NCBI RefSeq assembly: GCF_008080435.1
Contig: NZ_VRKN01000003.1
Coordinates: 248,001 to 312,000, forward strand
DNA length: 64,000 nt
Direction of reading: 5' to 3'
Source: Enterobacter asburiae
Lineage (GTDB): Bacteria; Pseudomonadota; Gammaproteobacteria; Enterobacterales; Enterobacteriaceae
Of this stretch, positions 8,880 to 17,650 are shown piece by piece (within the stretch, counting starts at the first letter, position 1; each line of letters opens with the position of its first letter). The notes beneath the pieces were generated by a model. The model made no database searches and was not told the origin of the DNA. It saw only the letters and a program-made list of their open reading frames with translations. Position numbers and translations under genes: made by a program.

Positions 8880-10352
8880 TCACAGTGGCACAAAGAACCT
8901 GAACCGTGCCCCGCTCACCGACTCCATCAGCCTGATCCCACCACCGTGCAGCTCCAGCATCCGTTTTACGATTAACAACCCTAACCCGCCGCGATTCTCC
9001 CGCGATGCCTGCGGGTTTAACGCAGAAGGACGCTGAAACAGATCGTCACGCAATGCACGCTCTATGCCTGAGCCACTGTCCGCCACCTCAACCTGAAGAA
9101 GCCCATTCTCCTGCCAGACCTTAAGCAAAATCTCTCCTCCTGCCGGAGTATGACGAACGGCATTATCCAGCAAATTCGTGACCACCCGCTCAATCATCGA
9201 CACATCGGCATACACCAGTGGCAGCGGGCCAGGGACGTCTATATGTATTCGCAACTGCCTTGTCTGTGTGGTCAGTTCAAATTTCTGTGCCACATCTGAA
9301 ATCAACTCAGCCATTGCAAAACGCTCGCGCTGCGGTTTAATTCCCCCATGCTCAAGGCGCGCCAGCTCAAACAGCTGTTGAGAGAGATGGCGCACTTTCT
9401 GCCCCTGACGCAGCGCGATAGCCAGATACTGCTTCTGCTCTTCTGCACTCAACGTGGCGGACTTAAGCGATAAGGTTTCGAGATACCCTAGCAGTGAAGT
9501 CAGCGGCGTACGAAGATCGTGAGAGATATTGGCGATAAACTCCCTGCGCTGGCGGTCGCTGTCAGCCAGTTGATCCCATTGTGAAGCAATCTTGCGCGAC
9601 AACTCGATAAACGTATTACGAAGCAGTTCAACTTCGTTTTCAGGTGCCAGATTGACCGGCCGGGCGGCCAGACTTTTTATGGCGCTTATGCTGTCCTGCT
9701 CAAGGTCATTTACCTCGCTGGTTAACTGTTCCACTGGACGGGTAACCCATTTTTTGACTAACCACCAGGCCAACGCGCCAAAGATTAATGCCAGTAACAG
9801 CGATCCTACGATAGCGTCGGTCAAGGTCTTGTGCCACGCGGTGTTCGCCAGTGCATTGAGGTTTTCGCCCTGGAGAATAATATACAAGTAGGAATGCAGA
9901 TTGCCGTTAAGGAGGATCGGCGCAACGCTGAACACCTTACGTTGATCCAGACTTCTTGGATCATCACCATACACAGGAAAAGCGGCCCCGGATAAATAGT
10001 TGTTTAACGGGGTAAGATCGATCGTTTGACGCTTCATGTGTCCGACCGGCGCCGCGTCTGCCACAATATGTCCCTGAGGCGACACCACGTAGAGTTCAAC
10101 GCTGGGATTAAGCGTCATCAGGCGATCAAACAGCGATTTGAGATTCTCAGTGTTTGCTTTACCCTGGTTATCCAGAAGCGGTTCACTGTTTACTATCTGC
10201 TGCGCCAGCCCCGCAGACAGACGCTGCACCATGGCATCACCATACTGCTTACTGCTATAAAGCTGTACGCCACATGCCACGAACATGCATACAACAAGCG
10301 TGGCGCTAAAAAGAAGTGACAGACGCTGGCTTAACGTTAAGTGGCTTATCAT
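8880..10352 (-). CDS. Sensor histidine kinase of a two-component system beside a YedY/MrpX-like module
   Basis: The 490-aa inner-membrane kinase has TM1 at about residues 10-30, a periplasmic sensor domain of about 150 residues with no recognisable family, TM2 at about 179-200, and a HAMP linker. The HisKA box is NISHDLRTPLT (phospho-acceptor His278), followed by N box (NLLDNAVRHT), G1 (VADSGSGI) and G2 (GGLGLLIVKRM). The start at 10352 was chosen because its ATG overlaps the regulator stop (ATGA), marking a coupled regulator-kinase operon; a longer frame exists upstream. It is transcribed away from the cytochrome b-molybdoenzyme-MrpX operon, so it is the likely sensor for that operon. The signal is unknown; reactive chlorine or oxidant is a reasonable guess from the neighbours. 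Confidence 0.88.
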   Translation of the reverse strand: MISHLTLSQRLSLLFSATLVVCMFVACGVQLYSSKQYGDAMVQRLSAGLAQQIVNSEPLLDNQGKANTENLKSLFDRLMTLNPSVELYVVSPQGHIVADAAPVGHMKRQTIDLTPLNNYLSGAAFPVYGDDPRSLDQRKVFSVAPILLNGNLHSYLYIILQGENLNALANTAWHKTLTDAIVGSLLLALIFGALAWWLVKKWVTRPVEQLTSEVNDLEQDSISAIKSLAARPVNLAPENEVELLRNTFIELSRKIASQWDQLADSDRQRREFIANISHDLRTPLTSLLGYLETLSLKSATLSAEEQKQYLAIALRQGQKVRHLSQQLFELARLEHGGIKPQRERFAMAELISDVAQKFELTTQTRQLRIHIDVPGPLPLVYADVSMIERVVTNLLDNAVRHTPAGGEILLKVWQENGLLQVEVADSGSGIERALRDDLFQRPSALNPQASRENRGGLGLLIVKRMLELHGGGIRLMESVSGARFRFFVPL

Positions 10353-11071
10353 GCGTGGGGCTCCGCTTTTTCGACGGCAAATTTGTACCCTTTCCCCCAC
10401 ACAGTCAGGATGATATCTGGCTCTGCAGCATCTTTTTCAATTTTGACGCGCAGACGGTTAATGTGCGTATTTACCGTGTGCTCGTACCCTTCATGCTGAT
10501 AGCCCCAGACATGATCCAGCAACGATAAACGGGAGAATACCTCGCCCGGATGACGGGCAAACCAGTAGAGCAAATCAAACTCACGCGGGGTTAAGTCGAT
10601 GGTTTCCCCCCGCAGGCGAACCTCTCGTGCCAGTGGGTCAATCTCCATGCCGTGACAGCGAATAATGCCCGCCTCCAGACGAAGATTTTGTCCCATCGCT
10701 TCCTGACGTCGAAAGAGCGCCTTGACGCGAGCAATCAGCTCCAGAACGGAGAACGGTTTAGGGAGATAATCGTCAGCCCCCATCTCGAGCCCCAGTACCC
10801 GGTGCGTCTCGCTGGTGCGTGCGCTAATGATAATGACAGGCAGATAGCGGGTCATCTGGCGGATACGGCGACAGATCTCCAGCCCGTCCACGCCAGGCAG
10901 CATCAGATCGAGAATGACTGCATCCCATTGCTGTTTTTCCAGTTGAAGCAGCGCACGTTCGCCATCGGCTTCGTGCACAATCTCAAAACCTTCATCTTTT
11001 AAGTTCAGGCTCAGGAAGGCGGCGATATCGCAATCGTCCTCCACCAGCAATATTTTCTTTGCGTTACTCAT
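10349..11071 (-). CDS. OmpR/PhoB-family response regulator
   Basis: The 240-aa protein has a receiver domain (acidic pocket EDD at 11-13, phospho-acceptor Asp55 in VILDLMLPG, conserved Lys in LPKPFS). Its winged-helix DNA-binding domain contains LTPREFDLLYWFARHPGEVFS and the recognition segment YEHTVNTHINRLRVKIE. It precedes and overlaps its kinase gene by 4 bp. The 144-bp divergent region (11072-11215) towards the cytochrome b gene is where it would be expected to bind. I see AT-rich repeats there but no operator I can define with confidence. Confidence 0.9.
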   Translation of the reverse strand: MSNAKKILLVEDDCDIAAFLSLNLKDEGFEIVHEADGERALLQLEKQQWDAVILDLMLPGVDGLEICRRIRQMTRYLPVIIISARTSETHRVLGLEMGADDYLPKPFSVLELIARVKALFRRQEAMGQNLRLEAGIIRCHGMEIDPLAREVRLRGETIDLTPREFDLLYWFARHPGEVFSRLSLLDHVWGYQHEGYEHTVNTHINRLRVKIEKDAAEPDIILTVWGKGYKFAVEKAEPHA

Positions 11072-11215
11072 GACCCACGTCCACGCCGTTTCATTACAGA
11101 TGAGCTTACCTAATAACGCCCGCCGGAGTTATCACATTTTATTTAAACTTCCGTGAGGATGTGGTGACCAAATTTATCTTAGGATTTGACCACGCAATGG
11201 GATAACGAGGTCACC

Positions 11216-11812
11216 ATGTCTCTGCCAACAGCTGTTATTCATCCCCTTTGGGTCAGGGTGTGTCACTGGATTAATGCCCTCGCCATGGCTGGCATGGTAT
11301 TCAGCGGATGGCGAATTTATAACGCCTCGCCGCTGTTTCCATTCTCTTTTCCGTCTTCCCTCACGCTGGGAGGCTGGCTGGGCGGCGCGCTGCAGTGGCA
11401 CTTCGCCATGATGTGGGTTTTAGGTATTAACGGCCTGATCTACTGCACGTTAGGTATTGTCACCGGTCGCTTTGCACGCACCTTTTTTCCTATATCTGTT
11501 AAGGGGTTGCTCAAGGATATAGCGCTGGCCCTGCGGGGAAAACTGCAGCATGCCGATCTCAGCCACTACAACATGGTTCAAAAACTGGCCTACTTACTGG
11601 CCATATTAACTGGGGTAATGCTTGTGCTTTCCGGGCTGGTTATCTGGAAATCCGTTCAGTTTCCGCTTTTACGTGAACTGTTGGGAGGCTATGACACCGC
11701 ACGTTACATCCACTTCTTTTGCATGTCCTTCATTGTCGCGTTTGTCGTGATCCACCTTCTTATGGTGCTGCTTGTGCCTAAAACATTACTGGCCATGCTG
11801 CGCGGTCGCTAA
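11216..11812 (+). CDS. Cytochrome b/b6-type membrane subunit (YedZ1-like)
   Basis: The 198-aa protein has four to five transmembrane helices and histidines in membrane helices (VCHWINALAM, QWHFAMMW, YIHFFCMSF, VVIHLLMV) suited to bind b-type haem, as in the cytochrome b561/Ni-Fe-hydrogenase b family. The ATG at 11216 follows GATAACGAGG; an earlier in-frame start would lack a ribosome site. It is the first gene of an operon with a periplasmic molybdoenzyme 9 bp downstream. The inferred role is to pass quinol electrons to that enzyme, as MsrQ does for MsrP and YedZ1 for YedY1. Confidence 0.8.
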   Translation: MSLPTAVIHPLWVRVCHWINALAMAGMVFSGWRIYNASPLFPFSFPSSLTLGGWLGGALQWHFAMMWVLGINGLIYCTLGIVTGRFARTFFPISVKGLLKDIALALRGKLQHADLSHYNMVQKLAYLLAILTGVMLVLSGLVIWKSVQFPLLRELLGGYDTARYIHFFCMSFIVAFVVIHLLMVLLVPKTLLAMLRGR

Positions 11813-11821
11813 GGGTATCTC

Positions 11822-12592
11822 ATGAAAAAGCCTACCTTTCTCTCTTCCCGCGACGCGGAATATCTGGTGAAGGACGCCGAAAAATCCGTAAACGCACAGC
11901 GACGTAACTTTCTTAAACAGGGGCTGACGTTAGGCGGGATTATGCTGCTTACGGGGTGTGACCTGAGCGACAATGCCAGTGTTGAAACCGCACTTTTACG
12001 AATGTCGCGCTTTAACGATCGTGTCCAGGGCTTCCTGTTTAGCGACCGTCATCTGGCACCTGAATATGCCGAAAGCGACATCACCCGACCTTTCCCGTTT
12101 AACGCGTTTTACGATCGCGACCAAATTCCGCAGATCGACGGCCGGGATTATCAACTCGCCATTCGTGGCCTGGTGCGAGACACCCGCAGCTGGTCCCTGC
12201 CTGAGTTGTATCGCATGCAGCAGGTAAACCAGATCACGCGCCATATTTGCGTCGAAGGGTGGAGCGCCATAGGCCGCTGGGGCGGTATCCCCTTCCACCA
12301 TTTTCTGCAGGTGATCGGTGCCGACACCCGCGCCAAATACATCAGCTTCCGCTGCGCAGATGATTACTACACCAGCATTGATATGGCGACCGCGCTACAC
12401 CCGCAAACGCTGCTCGCCCTGACCTGGGATAACCAAATCCTTCCTCCTGAGTATGGTTACCCCATGAAACTCCGTATTCCGACCAAGCTGGGATACAAAA
12501 ATCCGAAACATATTCAGGTCATTGAAATCACCAATCGCTTCCCTGGCGGTTACTGGGAAGACCAGGGTTACAACTGGTTTGGTGGCAGTTAA
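11822..12592 (+). CDS. YedY/MsrP-like molybdopterin-dependent oxidoreductase (probable periplasmic methionine sulfoxide reductase)
   Basis: The 256-aa protein has a twin-arginine motif (QRRNFLKQG, Arg27-Arg28) followed by a hydrophobic stretch ending in a lipobox-like LLTGC (Cys46). Asp at +2 would hold a lipoprotein in the inner membrane, so a Tat-exported, membrane-tethered form is possible. The oxidoreductase fold carries the molybdenum-ligating cysteine (Cys143 in RHICVEGWSAIGRWGG). It is shorter than E. coli MsrP (334 aa) and fits the YedY1 type. It lies between a cytochrome b and a Met-rich peptide, the set described in Azospira suillum as a hypochlorite-scavenging system. Substrate assignment is by analogy. 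Confidence 0.8.
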   Translation: MKKPTFLSSRDAEYLVKDAEKSVNAQRRNFLKQGLTLGGIMLLTGCDLSDNASVETALLRMSRFNDRVQGFLFSDRHLAPEYAESDITRPFPFNAFYDRDQIPQIDGRDYQLAIRGLVRDTRSWSLPELYRMQQVNQITRHICVEGWSAIGRWGGIPFHHFLQVIGADTRAKYISFRCADDYYTSIDMATALHPQTLLALTWDNQILPPEYGYPMKLRIPTKLGYKNPKHIQVIEITNRFPGGYWEDQGYNWFGGS

Positions 12593-12620
12593 TACAACAA
12601 CGTAAACGACGAGGAATACC

Positions 12621-12866
12621 ATGAAAAAGATGATCATTGCGGCAACCATGCTTTCTGCTCTGTTTATGGCAAATGTGCAGGCGGCAGATTCCATGAGCAA
12701 AGAGACGATGGCGAAAGACAACATGTCCAGGCCACACGATAAAATGTGTAAGGACAACATGTGCAAAGACGCCATGAAGAAGGATCACATGGGGAAAGAC
12801 AAAATGGGCAAAATGGATAACATGAAAAAGGATGAGATGGGTAAAAAAGACGCCATGAGCCAGTAG
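12621..12866 (+). CDS. Met-rich pentapeptide MXKDX repeat protein (MrpX-like periplasmic peptide)
   Basis: The 81-aa protein has a signal peptide (about residues 1-21, cleavage after VQA) and a 60-residue mature part built of M-x-K-D-x pentapeptides such as MCKDN, MCKDA, MKKDH, MGKDK. Twelve of the 60 mature residues are Met, and two Cys lie in adjacent repeats. A known homologue, MrpX, is a sacrificial periplasmic Met pool oxidised by hypochlorite and repaired by YedY1. The gene follows the molybdoenzyme by 28 bp, has a ribosome site (GACGAGGAATACC) and is followed by a terminator. Metal binding by the Met/Asp/His side chains is an alternative role. Confidence 0.82.
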   Translation: MKKMIIAATMLSALFMANVQAADSMSKETMAKDNMSRPHDKMCKDNMCKDAMKKDHMGKDKMGKMDNMKKDEMGKKDAMSQ

Positions 12867-12874
12867 GCCCGATC

Positions 12875-12908
12875 GCAGCCGGAGGCCCGTCCTCCGGCTG
12901 CTTTGCTT
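12875..12908 (+). terminator. Intrinsic terminator after the MrpX-like gene
   Basis: An 11-bp perfect stem (GCAGCCGGAGG / CCTCCGGCTGC) with a 5-nt loop is followed by a short T-rich run. It closes the cytochrome b-molybdoenzyme-MrpX operon; the convergent rlmC ends at its edge. Confidence 0.75.
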
Positions 12909-14034
12909 ATTGTTTAACGAGCAGCGTCAACACTTCATAATGCGCGGTATGCGGGAACATATCGAAAAGCTGCACGCGTTCAATGCGGTAGCCCGGCAGG
13001 CTGGCGATATCCTTTGCCATGCTCTGTGCGTTACAGCTGGAATAGACGATGTACTCCGGTGCCATCTGGCTCAGGTAGTCGCACAGCGCATTCCCGATGC
13101 CGCGGCGCGGCGGGTTGACCAGCACCAGCTCCGGCACGTTTCCCTGCCCGGTCGCAAACTGCGTGGAGTCAAGCGCCTGGAAGTGCAGATTGGTCAAACC
13201 CAGCTCAGCGGCGGACTGTTTCGCGCAGGCAATCGCTTCGGCAGAAATCTCAATTCCGGTGAGCTGCATCTCTGGCGTGGCGCAGTGCAGGCCAAAGCCG
13301 CCCACGCCGCAGAAGAGATCCCACATATGATGGATGTTTAACGCACGGACCCAGTCGCGGGCGGTGGCATACAGGCTGCTTGCCACGGTCGGGTTAGTCT
13401 GGAAGAAGCTTTGCGGGCGGATCCACAGCGGCACGCCGTTGAAGTTTTCGGCCAGCGCGTGCTGTTCGGTGAAGAAAATCTCTTTCTCCCCTTCCATGAT
13501 CGCCATATGCACCGGCTGAATATTCGCCGTAATGACCTTCAGCTGCGGAAGCTGCGCCTGCAGCCACGGCAGCGCCGTGCGCAGCTGCTCCAGCTTGGTT
13601 TCCGAACGCAGCACGACGCGCAGCATCATGCCCCCGTCGATCTGGCTTTCCGTCAGCAAAAGGTATTTCAGCTCGCCGCGCTTGCGAGCGACGTTATAAG
13701 GCGTTAACCCTGCACGCGCAATAAACGGTTTCAGTGCGGCAAAGACGGGCTCAAACGACGCGGGATACAGCGGACAGTCGGTTAAATCTTCCGGCGTGCC
13801 GTCGCGGTGCAGCATCCCCAGCAGCGGTTTTTCAACGCTGCCGCTGACCACCATTTTGGCTTTATTACGAAACCCCTGCTCAGGGCCGCTGACGGGTGCG
13901 CACCACTCGCCCACCGCATGTGCTGCCAGCAGCTGTTGCAGGTCGGCCATTTTGGCGGTGAGTTGTTGAGAGACCGGCTGTTCTATCCACTGACAGGAGC
14001 GGCAGCGTCCGGCGTCATAGAGTGCGCACTGCAT
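12907..14034 (-). CDS. rlmC: 23S rRNA (uracil-747-C5)-methyltransferase RlmC
   Basis: This 375-aa SAM-dependent enzyme (formerly RumB) makes m5U747 in 23S rRNA. The N-terminal iron-sulfur cysteines are seen in [12 protein letters not shown] (Cys3, 12, 15). SAM motif I is [12 protein letters not shown], the catalytic acid region LVNPPRRG, and the nucleophile cysteine lies in [11 protein letters not shown] near the C-terminus. Length equals E. coli RlmC. It is transcribed alone, convergent with the oxidant-response module. Confidence 0.96.
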   Translation of the reverse strand: MQCALYDAGRCRSCQWIEQPVSQQLTAKMADLQQLLAAHAVGEWCAPVSGPEQGFRNKAKMVVSGSVEKPLLGMLHRDGTPEDLTDCPLYPASFEPVFAALKPFIARAGLTPYNVARKRGELKYLLLTESQIDGGMMLRVVLRSETKLEQLRTALPWLQAQLPQLKVITANIQPVHMAIMEGEKEIFFTEQHALAENFNGVPLWIRPQSFFQTNPTVASSLYATARDWVRALNIHHMWDLFCGVGGFGLHCATPEMQLTGIEISAEAIACAKQSAAELGLTNLHFQALDSTQFATGQGNVPELVLVNPPRRGIGNALCDYLSQMAPEYIVYSSCNAQSMAKDIASLPGYRIERVQLFDMFPHTAHYEVLTLLVKQ

Positions 14035-14074
14035 ATGAAAACCTTAAGAATAAAGAGGGCTGCGATTATACACA

Positions 14075-14548
14075 TTATTGCAGGCGGAAGAACCGACGGC
14101 TGGAGGCGGGGATAAAAAGCAGGAACAGCACCAGCATGTCCGGCAGTTTTTGCATAAACAGCGCGCGCAGGATTTCGCGTTTGGATTCACCGGCAATGCT
14201 GAACAGCTCCGGGTAGCCGTATCCCAGCGAGGCGGCCCACAGATAGCCGGCGGCGGTAATTTGCGTCAGCAGATAGACCCAGCGCGCCCAGTTGCGCCCT
14301 TTGACCAGCGAAAACGCGCAGTAGATCTCGATAAACACCAGCACCAGACTGCTCAAAAAGACCAGCGTCAGATTCCACGTCTGCACGCTGCGGTGAATAA
14401 ATTCACCGATGCCGCGCACGCCAAGGGTGTTCAGAATCATCAGCACATCCAGGCAGCGGATCATAATAATGGCGAGCGCCGCCACCTGAACCAGTGCAGG
14501 TACGTTAGGACGCGCGTGCGTAATACGTGATTTCTTTAATAATCCCAA
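14075..14548 (-). CDS. ybjO: YbjO inner-membrane protein (DUF2593)
   Basis: The 157-aa protein has about four hydrophobic helices. Its sequence matches E. coli YbjO, for example around VPALVQVAALAIIMIR and the C-terminal ASSRRFF. Function is unknown. It sits just downstream of potI on the same strand, with 65 bp between, as in E. coli, and may be read from the pot operon. Confidence 0.92.
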   Translation of the reverse strand: MGLLKKSRITHARPNVPALVQVAALAIIMIRCLDVLMILNTLGVRGIGEFIHRSVQTWNLTLVFLSSLVLVFIEIYCAFSLVKGRNWARWVYLLTQITAAGYLWAASLGYGYPELFSIAGESKREILRALFMQKLPDMLVLFLLFIPASSRRFFRLQ

Positions 14549-14613
14549 TGTTTTACTTCCCTGAAAAACAGTGCCGCGTCATACGCGGCACATCACTGGA
14601 AATTTTAAATCCT

Positions 14614-15459
14614 TCAGCCGCGTCTTGCACGCTGGATATCGCGCACGCGCTGTTTTTCCGCGCGCGCCATCAAATACCAGGCGATAAATCCGACAATTCC
14701 GACCACGCCGAGGATGATAGAGGCCAGGGCGTTGATCTCCGGGTTGACCCCCATGCGCACGCTGGAGAAGACCAGCATCGGCAGCGTCGTCGCGCCCGGT
14801 CCGGAGACAAAGCTGGCGATAACCAGATCGTCCAGCGACAGCGTAAACGCCAGCAGCCAGCCGGAGATCACCGCCGGCATAATCATCGGCAGGGTGATGA
14901 TGAAAAAGACCTTCAGCGGCGTCGCGCCAAGATCCATCGCCGCCTCTTCAATGGAGCGGTCCAGCTCGCGCAGGCGCGAGGAGATCACCACCGCCACGTA
15001 GGCCGTACAGAAGGTGACGTGCGCCAGCCAGATGGTGAGCATACCGCGATCCGCCGGCCAGCCGATGGCATGCGCCAGGGCCACGAACAGCAGCAGCAGC
15101 GCGAGACCGGTGATCACGTCCGGCATGACCAGCGGCGCGGTGATCATAAAGGCGAACCCGTTCGAACCGCGAAAACGCCCGAAGCGTACCATCACCAGCG
15201 CAGCGATCGTGCCCAGCACAGACGCCATTGTCGCTGCCAGGGCAGCAATGGTCAGGCTCAGCCCCACCGCGCTCATCATCGCATCATCATGGAACAGCTC
15301 GCTGTACCAGCGCGTCGACCAGCCCGCCCAGACCGTCACCAGTTTGGAGCTGTTGAACGAGTAGATCACCAGCATCAGCATCGGCGCATACAGGAAGGTA
15401 AAGCCGATCACCAGGATCGCTATTCGCCACGGGGAGCGCACTACCGGTAAGTTGTTCAT
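14614..15459 (-). CDS. potI: Putrescine ABC transporter permease PotI
   Basis: The 281-aa permease has six membrane spans and the EAA loop (SIEEAAMDLGATPLKVF). The start at 15459 (MNNLPVVRSPW) matches E. coli PotI and overlaps the potH stop by 4 bp; a longer frame extends upstream into potH. With PotH it forms the channel of the putrescine-specific importer. Confidence 0.96.
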   Translation of the reverse strand: MNNLPVVRSPWRIAILVIGFTFLYAPMLMLVIYSFNSSKLVTVWAGWSTRWYSELFHDDAMMSAVGLSLTIAALAATMASVLGTIAALVMVRFGRFRGSNGFAFMITAPLVMPDVITGLALLLLFVALAHAIGWPADRGMLTIWLAHVTFCTAYVAVVISSRLRELDRSIEEAAMDLGATPLKVFFIITLPMIMPAVISGWLLAFTLSLDDLVIASFVSGPGATTLPMLVFSSVRMGVNPEINALASIILGVVGIVGFIAWYLMARAEKQRVRDIQRARRG

Positions 15460-16409
15460 CCGTGGTCTCCCATCTGTTTCTGCTGATGCTTGTGGAACCA
15501 CATGATCGGCACGATCAGCAGCAGTAACATGACAATCGCCACCGCAGAGGCCACCGGCCAGTCGCGGTTATTAAAGAACTCCTGCCACAGCACACGACCA
15601 ATCATGATGCTGTCTGGCCCGCCGAGCAGTTCCGGGATCACAAACTCCCCTACCGCCGGGATAAAGACCAGCATCGACCCGGCGATAATGCCGCCTTTGG
15701 TCAGCGGGACAATGACGCTAAAGAAGGTTTTTAACGGGCGGGCGCCGAGATCGAGCGACGCTTCCACCAGCGAGTAATCAATACGCGTCAGCGCCGTGTA
15801 GATCGGCAGCACCATAAACGGCAGATAGGCGTACACAATGCCGATATAGACCGCGAGGTTGGTGTGCAGGATCGTCAGCGGTTGATCGATAACCCCGAGC
15901 CACATCAGGACGTTATTCAGCACGCCGTTGTTTTTCAGGATCCCCATCCAGGCGTAAACGCGGATCAGGAACGAGGTCCACGACGGCAGGATCACCAGCA
16001 GCAACAGGATGTTACGCGTCGACGGCTTACTGTGCGCCACCGCCCACGCCAGCGGGTAGCCCATCACCAGACAGCAGAGCGTCGAAATCGCCGCCACCTG
16101 CAGCGACTGCAGATACGCTTCGAAATAGAGCGGGTCGTCCGTCAGCTGCAGGAAGTTGCCGAGATTAAGCGTCAGCGTCAGCTGCCCGTCGGCCCAGTCC
16201 AGCAGGTTGGTATAAGGCGGGATCGCCCGCGCCATTTCCGCCAGGCTTATCTTGAAAACAATCAGGAACGGCAGCAGGAACAGCAGGATCAGCCACACGT
16301 ATGGCATGGCGATCACCAGCTTGCGGCCGTGGTTTATCTTAAGGCGCGTCAGCCAGTGGGCAAAGCTGCCCGGTTTGTCTACGCGGGCTGGAGGTTCAAG
16401 TGTGCTCAT
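15456..16409 (-). CDS. potH: Putrescine ABC transporter permease PotH
   Basis: The 317-aa permease is the same length as E. coli PotH, with six membrane segments and the EAA loop (SLVEASLDLGARPLKTF). It lies between potG (9-bp gap) and potI (4-bp overlap) within potFGHI. Confidence 0.96.
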   Translation of the reverse strand: MSTLEPPARVDKPGSFAHWLTRLKINHGRKLVIAMPYVWLILLFLLPFLIVFKISLAEMARAIPPYTNLLDWADGQLTLTLNLGNFLQLTDDPLYFEAYLQSLQVAAISTLCCLVMGYPLAWAVAHSKPSTRNILLLLVILPSWTSFLIRVYAWMGILKNNGVLNNVLMWLGVIDQPLTILHTNLAVYIGIVYAYLPFMVLPIYTALTRIDYSLVEASLDLGARPLKTFFSVIVPLTKGGIIAGSMLVFIPAVGEFVIPELLGGPDSIMIGRVLWQEFFNNRDWPVASAVAIVMLLLLIVPIMWFHKHQQKQMGDHG

Positions 16410-16418
16410 GATCGCTCC

Positions 16419-17552
16419 TTATACCGTCAGCACGACGCAACTGTCAGCATCCCAGCACAGGCGCACTTCGTCACCCCAGGTCGGCTGTCCTTTGCGGTAG
16501 CGATGTTCGTTCTGTAGCTGCGCGCTGAGCATCTGTCCGCTTTTCAGGCGCACGTGATAGATGGACAGATCGCCCAGATAGGCAATGTGCACCACTTCGC
16601 CCACGGCAAAGTTATAGCCATCGGCAGGCGGATCCTCACAGAGCATGATCTTTTCCGGACGCAGCGCGACGTAGACCGGCACGTTATCCACCACCGAGTT
16701 ATCAGGATCGACCTTAAGCGGATGCTGCAGCCCCGGCGATTCGATGACCAGGCCATCCTCCTGACGATCTTTCAGCAGCCCTTCGAAAACGTTAACCGAG
16801 CCAATGAACTCCGCGCTGTAGCGGGTGGTCGGATGCTCATAAATCTCTTCCGGCTCGCCAATCTGCACGAACTTCCCGCGGTTCATGATCGCGATACGTC
16901 CGGCCATGGTCATCGCTTCTTCCTGGTCGTGGGTCACCATCACGCAAGTCACCCCCACGCGCTCGAGGATATCCACCACTTCGAGCTGCATACGGTCGCG
17001 CAGTTTTTTATCCAGGGCACCCATCGGCTCATCAAGCAGCAATAATTTCGGGCGTTTTGCCAGACTGCGGGCCAGGGCCACGCGCTGGCGCTGGCCGCCG
17101 GAGAGCTGGTGCGGTTTGCGCTTCGCAAACTCCTGCATGTGCACCAGGCTCAGCATCTCGGCGACGCGCGCGGTAATTTCAGCCTTCGGCAGTTTGTCCT
17201 GTTTCAGGCCAAAGGCGATGTTCTGCTCCACCGTCATGTGCGGGAACAGCGCGTAGGACTGGAACATCATGTTAATCGGGCGCTGATACGGCGGCACGCT
17301 GGAGAGATCCACGCCATCGAGCATGATTTGCCCGGCAGTGGGCTGTTCAAAACCGGCCAGCATACGCAGCAGGGTCGATTTACCGCAGCCAGAAGCCCCC
17401 AGAAGGGCAAAAATTTCGCCTTTATAGATAGTCAGGCTGACGTCGTCCACGGCATGCTGGCCATCGAAAGATTTGGTGAGGTTACGAATTTCAAGAAGCG
17501 GGGTGAGCGCTTTACGGACTTTCGCCTGCGGGCGGGGGATCGCGTCATTCAC
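16419..17552 (-). CDS. potG: Putrescine ABC transporter ATP-binding protein PotG
   Basis: The 377-aa ATPase has Walker A GASGCGKST, signature LSGGQRQRV, Walker B LLLLDEP and a C-terminal TOBE/MOP-like domain of about 120 residues. The start is a GTG at 17552, preceded by CCGGAG 8 bp upstream. It gives exactly the E. coli length (NDAIPRPQAK at the N-terminus); a longer ATG frame 42 bp upstream has no matching residues. It energises PotHI for putrescine uptake. Confidence 0.95.
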   Translation of the reverse strand: MNDAIPRPQAKVRKALTPLLEIRNLTKSFDGQHAVDDVSLTIYKGEIFALLGASGCGKSTLLRMLAGFEQPTAGQIMLDGVDLSSVPPYQRPINMMFQSYALFPHMTVEQNIAFGLKQDKLPKAEITARVAEMLSLVHMQEFAKRKPHQLSGGQRQRVALARSLAKRPKLLLLDEPMGALDKKLRDRMQLEVVDILERVGVTCVMVTHDQEEAMTMAGRIAIMNRGKFVQIGEPEEIYEHPTTRYSAEFIGSVNVFEGLLKDRQEDGLVIESPGLQHPLKVDPDNSVVDNVPVYVALRPEKIMLCEDPPADGYNFAVGEVVHIAYLGDLSIYHVRLKSGQMLSAQLQNEHRYRKGQPTWGDEVRLCWDADSCVVLTV

Positions 17553-17585
17553 GGGGTGTTCTCCGGCAGAAATCAAATCATGGTG

Positions 17586-17640
17586 CAGGCGCACCAGAAC
17601 GGTGCGCCTGTTGCCGGGGGTGCTTCGCGTGCCCGGCCTA
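17586..17640. repeat. Stem-loop plus REP-like element between potF and potG
   Basis: A perfect 10-bp hairpin (CAGGCGCACC / GGTGCGCCTG, 5-nt loop) is followed by a GCCGGGGGTGC / GCACGCGAAGC-type REP unit. Its position after potF suggests a partial terminator or mRNA stabiliser that lets the binding protein be made in excess of the membrane subunits; this is inference. Confidence 0.6.
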
Positions 17641-17650
17641 CGACAAAGGG

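Noticed and set aside
14527-15450. 307-codon open frame on the plus strand opposite potI
   Set aside because: It is the reverse shadow of potI/ybjO in GC-rich DNA; low-complexity His/Arg/Gln composition, no ribosome site, no known fold.
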